Part shown: positions 13,657 through 16,609 of the stretch, one piece after another
Layout: the number at the start of each line of letters is the position of its first letter
Numbering within the stretch: the stretch's first letter is position 1
Origin: Paracoccaceae bacterium
GTDB taxonomy: Bacteria; Pseudomonadota; Alphaproteobacteria; Rhodobacterales; Rhodobacteraceae
Assembly: GCA_013214715.1 (NCBI GenBank)
Contig: JABSSB010000144.1
Location: 1-16,609 of the forward strand
DNA: 16,609 nt
Reading direction: 5' to 3'
Notes under the pieces: generated by a model
What the model saw: only the letters and a program-made list of their open reading frames with translations
Told to the model about the DNA's origin: nothing
The model's database searches: none
Position numbers and translations under genes: made by a program

Positions 13657-14918
13657 TGGTCCAAAATCACCGAATCGGCGCGGCGCTGCTCAAGGAATTG
13701 CTGGGCAAAGGCGGCCAGGCGCTGGCCCGTCAGAGCGCGGGCCACGTCTTCGCGGCTGGCATCTTGATTAAGCGCCGCCGTGCGCCCGCAAAGCATCACG
13801 CCACGCACACGCTGGGATTGCGTCAGGGTGCCATCTTCTCCGGCCACCTGAAGCTGAACGGCGCCGGGCAGAACAGCGGTTTCTTCCGGGTCCAGCGTTT
13901 GCAGAGCCACGGCGATGTCGCGCGGCACCTGACCGGGCGTCTGGCTTTCGCGCGTGACGCTCATGCCCGGATTGCGCGCGACCGCGCCATACAGATCATC
14001 GCAGCGCCCGGCTTTGTGCAAAACCGTGTCGATGCTGTCTCTGGCGGTTGCAGGGTTCAGGGTGACAAGGGCGTAATCGATCGCCGAATAGCTTTGCGTT
14101 GGCCCCGAGACTTCGCGAATGCCGCGCAGCTGGAACAGGCCCACGGCATTCCCCAGCAGGATCGGGTCTGTCACCGATCCCGGCGCAAGGCTGAGCAAGC
14201 TGGGGCGCAGCGCGGGCGGAAGATTGTTCAGCGGCAGCCAATCGGTCACCCCGCCATCTGCGGCTGTCGGGGCCAGCGAATAGCGGCGCGCCGCTTCGGA
14301 GAATTCGTCATAATCGCGCATCTGCGAAATCTGCTGCGCAACCACATCCACCTGAGCGGCGTTCTGGGCCGTGATCGGGATCACGACTTCGGCCAGGCGC
14401 ACCTGAACAGATCCGCGGTCGGTCTGGCCCAAGGCTCGGTCGATCTCTTCATCGGTGGGCCGTGCGCGCGCCAGAAAGCGGGCGGTGACATATTCGTTCC
14501 AGCCCAGATTCGTTTCCATGAAATCGCGCAAGGTCTCGTAATCGACCCCGTTTTGATCCAGCGCGGCGATGAAATCATCGGCCGTAAGCTGCACATTCGC
14601 GGCCATATCTTCGATCGACAGCTGCACCTCTTCAGGGGGCACCGTGATCTGCGCTTCACGCAGGGCAATGCGCTTCAGACGATCTTCGATCAGGGTTCTG
14701 CGGGCTTCGCTTTCGGGATCGCCGGGAGCCTGCAGCACCAGTAGCAACTGTGCGCGCTGCTGCAATTCGAACCAGGTAATCACCTCATCATTGACCTTGA
14801 TGGCCGGCGAAAACAGAGCCTGCGCCGTGATCGCGGACGGGGCTGCAGTTACAAGGGCGCAGACAAGTCCGATGACGGACAGGCGGGCCAGTTTCAAAGA
14901 CAAGGTCAGGTTGCGCAT
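13653..14918 (-). CDS. surA: SurA-like periplasmic chaperone with one degenerate parvulin domain
   Basis: Periplasmic chaperone for outer-membrane proteins such as LptD, encoded just upstream. 421 residues. A signal peptide spans about 1-33 (ARLSVIGLVCALVTAAPSAITAQA), followed by a SurA N-terminal helical domain (about 36-165; the AIKVNDEVITWFELQQRAQL opening is typical), then one parvulin-like segment (about 172-268; WLPLNNLPPALRPSL...GSVTDPI). E. coli SurA has two parvulin domains. This segment contains no histidine at all, so peptidyl-prolyl isomerase activity is doubtful and chaperoning is the likelier role. C306 and C377 could form a disulfide. The ATG lies inside the lptD 3' end (13-nt overlap), which fits a coupled operon. 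The gene symbol follows position and the N-domain rather than isomerase activity. Confidence 0.87.
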   Translation of the reverse strand: MRNLTLSLKLARLSVIGLVCALVTAAPSAITAQALFSPAIKVNDEVITWFELQQRAQLLLVLQAPGDPESEARRTLIEDRLKRIALREAQITVPPEEVQLSIEDMAANVQLTADDFIAALDQNGVDYETLRDFMETNLGWNEYVTARFLARARPTDEEIDRALGQTDRGSVQVRLAEVVIPITAQNAAQVDVVAQQISQMRDYDEFSEAARRYSLAPTAADGGVTDWLPLNNLPPALRPSLLSLAPGSVTDPILLGNAVGLFQLRGIREVSGPTQSYSAIDYALVTLNPATARDSIDTVLHKAGRCDDLYGAVARNPGMSVTRESQTPGQVPRDIAVALQTLDPEETAVLPGAVQLQVAGEDGTLTQSQRVRGVMLCGRTAALNQDASREDVARALTGQRLAAFAQQFLEQRRADSVILDQ

Positions 14919-16609
14919 CTTGGTGCCTGTGTTTGTTGTCCGGGACCGGAAAATCCGATCAGATTTACGCTGACGCCGAATGAGGTGGACGCCGCCACAT
15001 TTTCGTTCTCTGTGAAGCGCCGACGCAGTGAGAAGTCAAGTTGAACACATTCCGTCGTATAGGTGAACACGACACCGGCTTGACGTGGACGATAATCTTC
15101 CAGCGAGTAGCGCGTGCCCAGCTCGGCGCTCCAACGGTCTGTGAGCGCGATGTCTCCGTCGAAATAGACTTCATGGATCGGGATGTCGCGATCTTCGGCC
15201 TGATCCGCTTCGAGATAGGTATAGGTCGCATCAAATTTTGCACTGCGATAATTCAGGCGGGCGCGAAACTCGGTTTTGGAAAAGTCGAAATCATCGTCCA
15301 GCAGCGTGCGCCCGGCGATCCAGAACGTGTCGGACACTTTCAATTGCCCAACCATCAGGAAATCGGACCCAACGCCCGACAGGCCTGAAGATTTGGAAAA
15401 GCGCGGATCGGCCTCGCTGCGCAGAACCTGTGCCAGCGTCGCCCAGGCTTCGATGCCCGATACGGCCGTGCGGGCCCAATTGACCCCATAGACCAACGTT
15501 GCGGCATCTTCACGGGCATCTGGCGCAGGAAACCGCGACAAAGACAGAATGTCACCCTGATCAAATTCGACAAAGCGGCTTTCGTCCAAGGGCACGGCAC
15601 CGCCGAAAACCTTGGCCCAGCCCAGCTGAATCACCGGTTCAATCACCTGCCTGCCACCGCTTTTGTCGCGTCGTGCCATGGGCAGACTCAGCCGATAGGA
15701 CGCGCGCGGGGTGATACGGGGCACGATGTTGTCAAAGCGGCTATCATTGCGGATCTGGAACAGATCGGCCGCAGCGCCAATCCGCCAGTCATGGCGCACA
15801 CCATTGCCGAACACATGATGATCATACCAAACCGCATCCCCCGTCGCCCGCGCCACATCACGCCCAAGACCGTCCACATTGGTTTCTGTCTGATAGGCAT
15901 TGCCTTTGGCGGTAAGGCTCAACTCGCCGCCCAGGCCTGCGGGTTTGAACCGGCGGGCATAGCGCCCGTTGACAAAAGCGCTTGGGGAGAGCTGGTTCAC
16001 AGGATCGCTGCGCAGGGTTTCGTAATATGTGCCGGTCAGGCGCACGGCTTCGTCGCGGTCCACACGCTGCACACCGATTTCGGATTTCAGACGGTCCGAA
16101 TCGGTGATGCCGTAATTGGTCAGATAGGCTTCGTCCGAACTGGTTTCGAGTTGGAAGCCCAGCTTCCAGTTATTGGCCAGATCAAAAGTGCCTTCGCCAA
16201 ACAAATAGCCGCGTAGGGTGTTGGGGCGCAGATCGTCGTCGGTCAAAGCTCCGATGAACGCGATCCGCCCGGTGGTGAAGGCCTGACGATAGCGGAACCC
16301 CATCGTGCGGGTCTGCGGTGACAGATAGGGGATCAGGGTCAGGTCGCGGTGATCCCCCATAGTGATGAAATAGGGCACGCGCACCCCCACGCCCAGTTCG
16401 GTGGTCGAACGGATGCTGGGCAGCAGGAACCCGTTGGCTCGTTTCTGCGTCGGGTCCGGCACACGCAGTCGCGGCAGATAGAAGACGGGCAGGCCGGCGG
16501 CCCGGAGCGTGACGCCGTCCGCCGCGACATCCACGCTCTCCGGGGCGTCGACGCTCGCGAGGCGTGTGAGCGTGACGGAATCGACGCCCACTGAGAAGTG
16601 CGGCTCGGC
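14906..16609 (-). CDS. lptD: LPS-assembly protein LptD, C-terminal part
   Basis: Outer-membrane beta-barrel that, with the lipoprotein LptE, inserts lipopolysaccharide into the outer leaflet. The frame is open to the window edge, so the N-terminus (signal peptide and most of the OstA/jellyroll domain) is missing; 567 residues are present. The stretch LPVFYLPRLRVPDPTQKR followed by GFLLPSI marks the end of the periplasmic domain and the start of the barrel, as in family members. After that come many alternating amphipathic strands rich in Tyr, Arg, Asp and Gly, ending in FGVSVNLIGFSG. Two cysteines lie near the C-terminus (TTECVQL and APRCAT), candidates for the disulfides known in LptD maturation. 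The next gene, the SurA-like chaperone, overlaps it by 13 nt. The call is firm from the barrel features and from synteny. Confidence 0.95.
   Translation of the reverse strand, partial: AEPHFSVGVDSVTLTRLASVDAPESVDVAADGVTLRAAGLPVFYLPRLRVPDPTQKRANGFLLPSIRSTTELGVGVRVPYFITMGDHRDLTLIPYLSPQTRTMGFRYRQAFTTGRIAFIGALTDDDLRPNTLRGYLFGEGTFDLANNWKLGFQLETSSDEAYLTNYGITDSDRLKSEIGVQRVDRDEAVRLTGTYYETLRSDPVNQLSPSAFVNGRYARRFKPAGLGGELSLTAKGNAYQTETNVDGLGRDVARATGDAVWYDHHVFGNGVRHDWRIGAAADLFQIRNDSRFDNIVPRITPRASYRLSLPMARRDKSGGRQVIEPVIQLGWAKVFGGAVPLDESRFVEFDQGDILSLSRFPAPDAREDAATLVYGVNWARTAVSGIEAWATLAQVLRSEADPRFSKSSGLSGVGSDFLMVGQLKVSDTFWIAGRTLLDDDFDFSKTEFRARLNYRSAKFDATYTYLEADQAEDRDIPIHEVYFDGDIALTDRWSAELGTRYSLEDYRPRQAGVVFTYTTECVQLDFSLRRRFTENENVAASTSFGVSVNLIGFSGPGQQTQAPRCAT

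Noticed and set aside
13395..14744. 449-codon plus-strand open frame opposite pdxA and the surA-like gene
   Set aside because: It crosses the joint of two well-supported minus-strand genes and has shadow-type composition (Gln/His/Arg/Gly rich).

Overview
The window looks like a piece of the chromosome of a marine alphaproteobacterium, most likely Rhodobacterales (Roseobacter group). This rests on high GC, the DUF4167 protein (an alphaproteobacterial family), the lptD-surA-pdxA-rsmA gene order and the general protein style. No species can be assigned from the sequence alone. Coding density is high. I see no tRNA, rRNA, CRISPR array, insertion sequence, phage gene or integration scar.

Layout, left to right. 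Positions 1-441 hold the C-terminal part of an EamA/DMT permease that began before the window. Enolase (eno, 510-1784) follows and ends in a strong hairpin shared with the opposite strand. A minus-strand three-gene unit, mazG > nucleoside hydrolase > GNAT acetyltransferase (4038 down to 1815), has 4-nt start/stop overlaps at both joints. Divergent from mazG is a plus-strand pair with 1 nt between the genes: an M20D amidohydrolase and an agmatinase-family ureohydrolase (4103-6254). Next comes a 294-nt non-coding stretch packed with GC-rich stem-loops, then a DUF1499 membrane-anchored protein whose 3' end overlaps, tail to tail, a small exported cysteine-rich protein on the minus strand.

From 7262 a plus-strand unit encodes peptide release factor 1 (prfA) and the methyltransferase that modifies it (prmC). 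After a 235-nt gap comes a DUF4167 protein of unknown function. The right third is one minus-strand operon read from the window edge: lptD (partial) > surA-like chaperone > pdxA > GMC oxidoreductase > rsmA. It combines outer-membrane LPS assembly, porin chaperoning, pyridoxal phosphate synthesis and 16S rRNA dimethylation. The GMC flavoenzyme is the unexpected member.

Most of the window is core, well-known biology, and I do not find a clearly new multi-gene system. The points most worth a second look are: (1) a compact divergent promoter between the small exported protein and prfA, whose -10/ATG spacing predicts leaderless mRNA; (2) the GMC gene inside a conserved operon; (3) the deacylase/ureohydrolase pair; (4) the hairpin cluster at 6257-6452; (5) a SurA-like protein whose parvulin domain has no histidine; (6) the 60-nt antisense overlap at 6903-6962; and (7) the DUF4167 protein with its basic, AT-hook-like patch.
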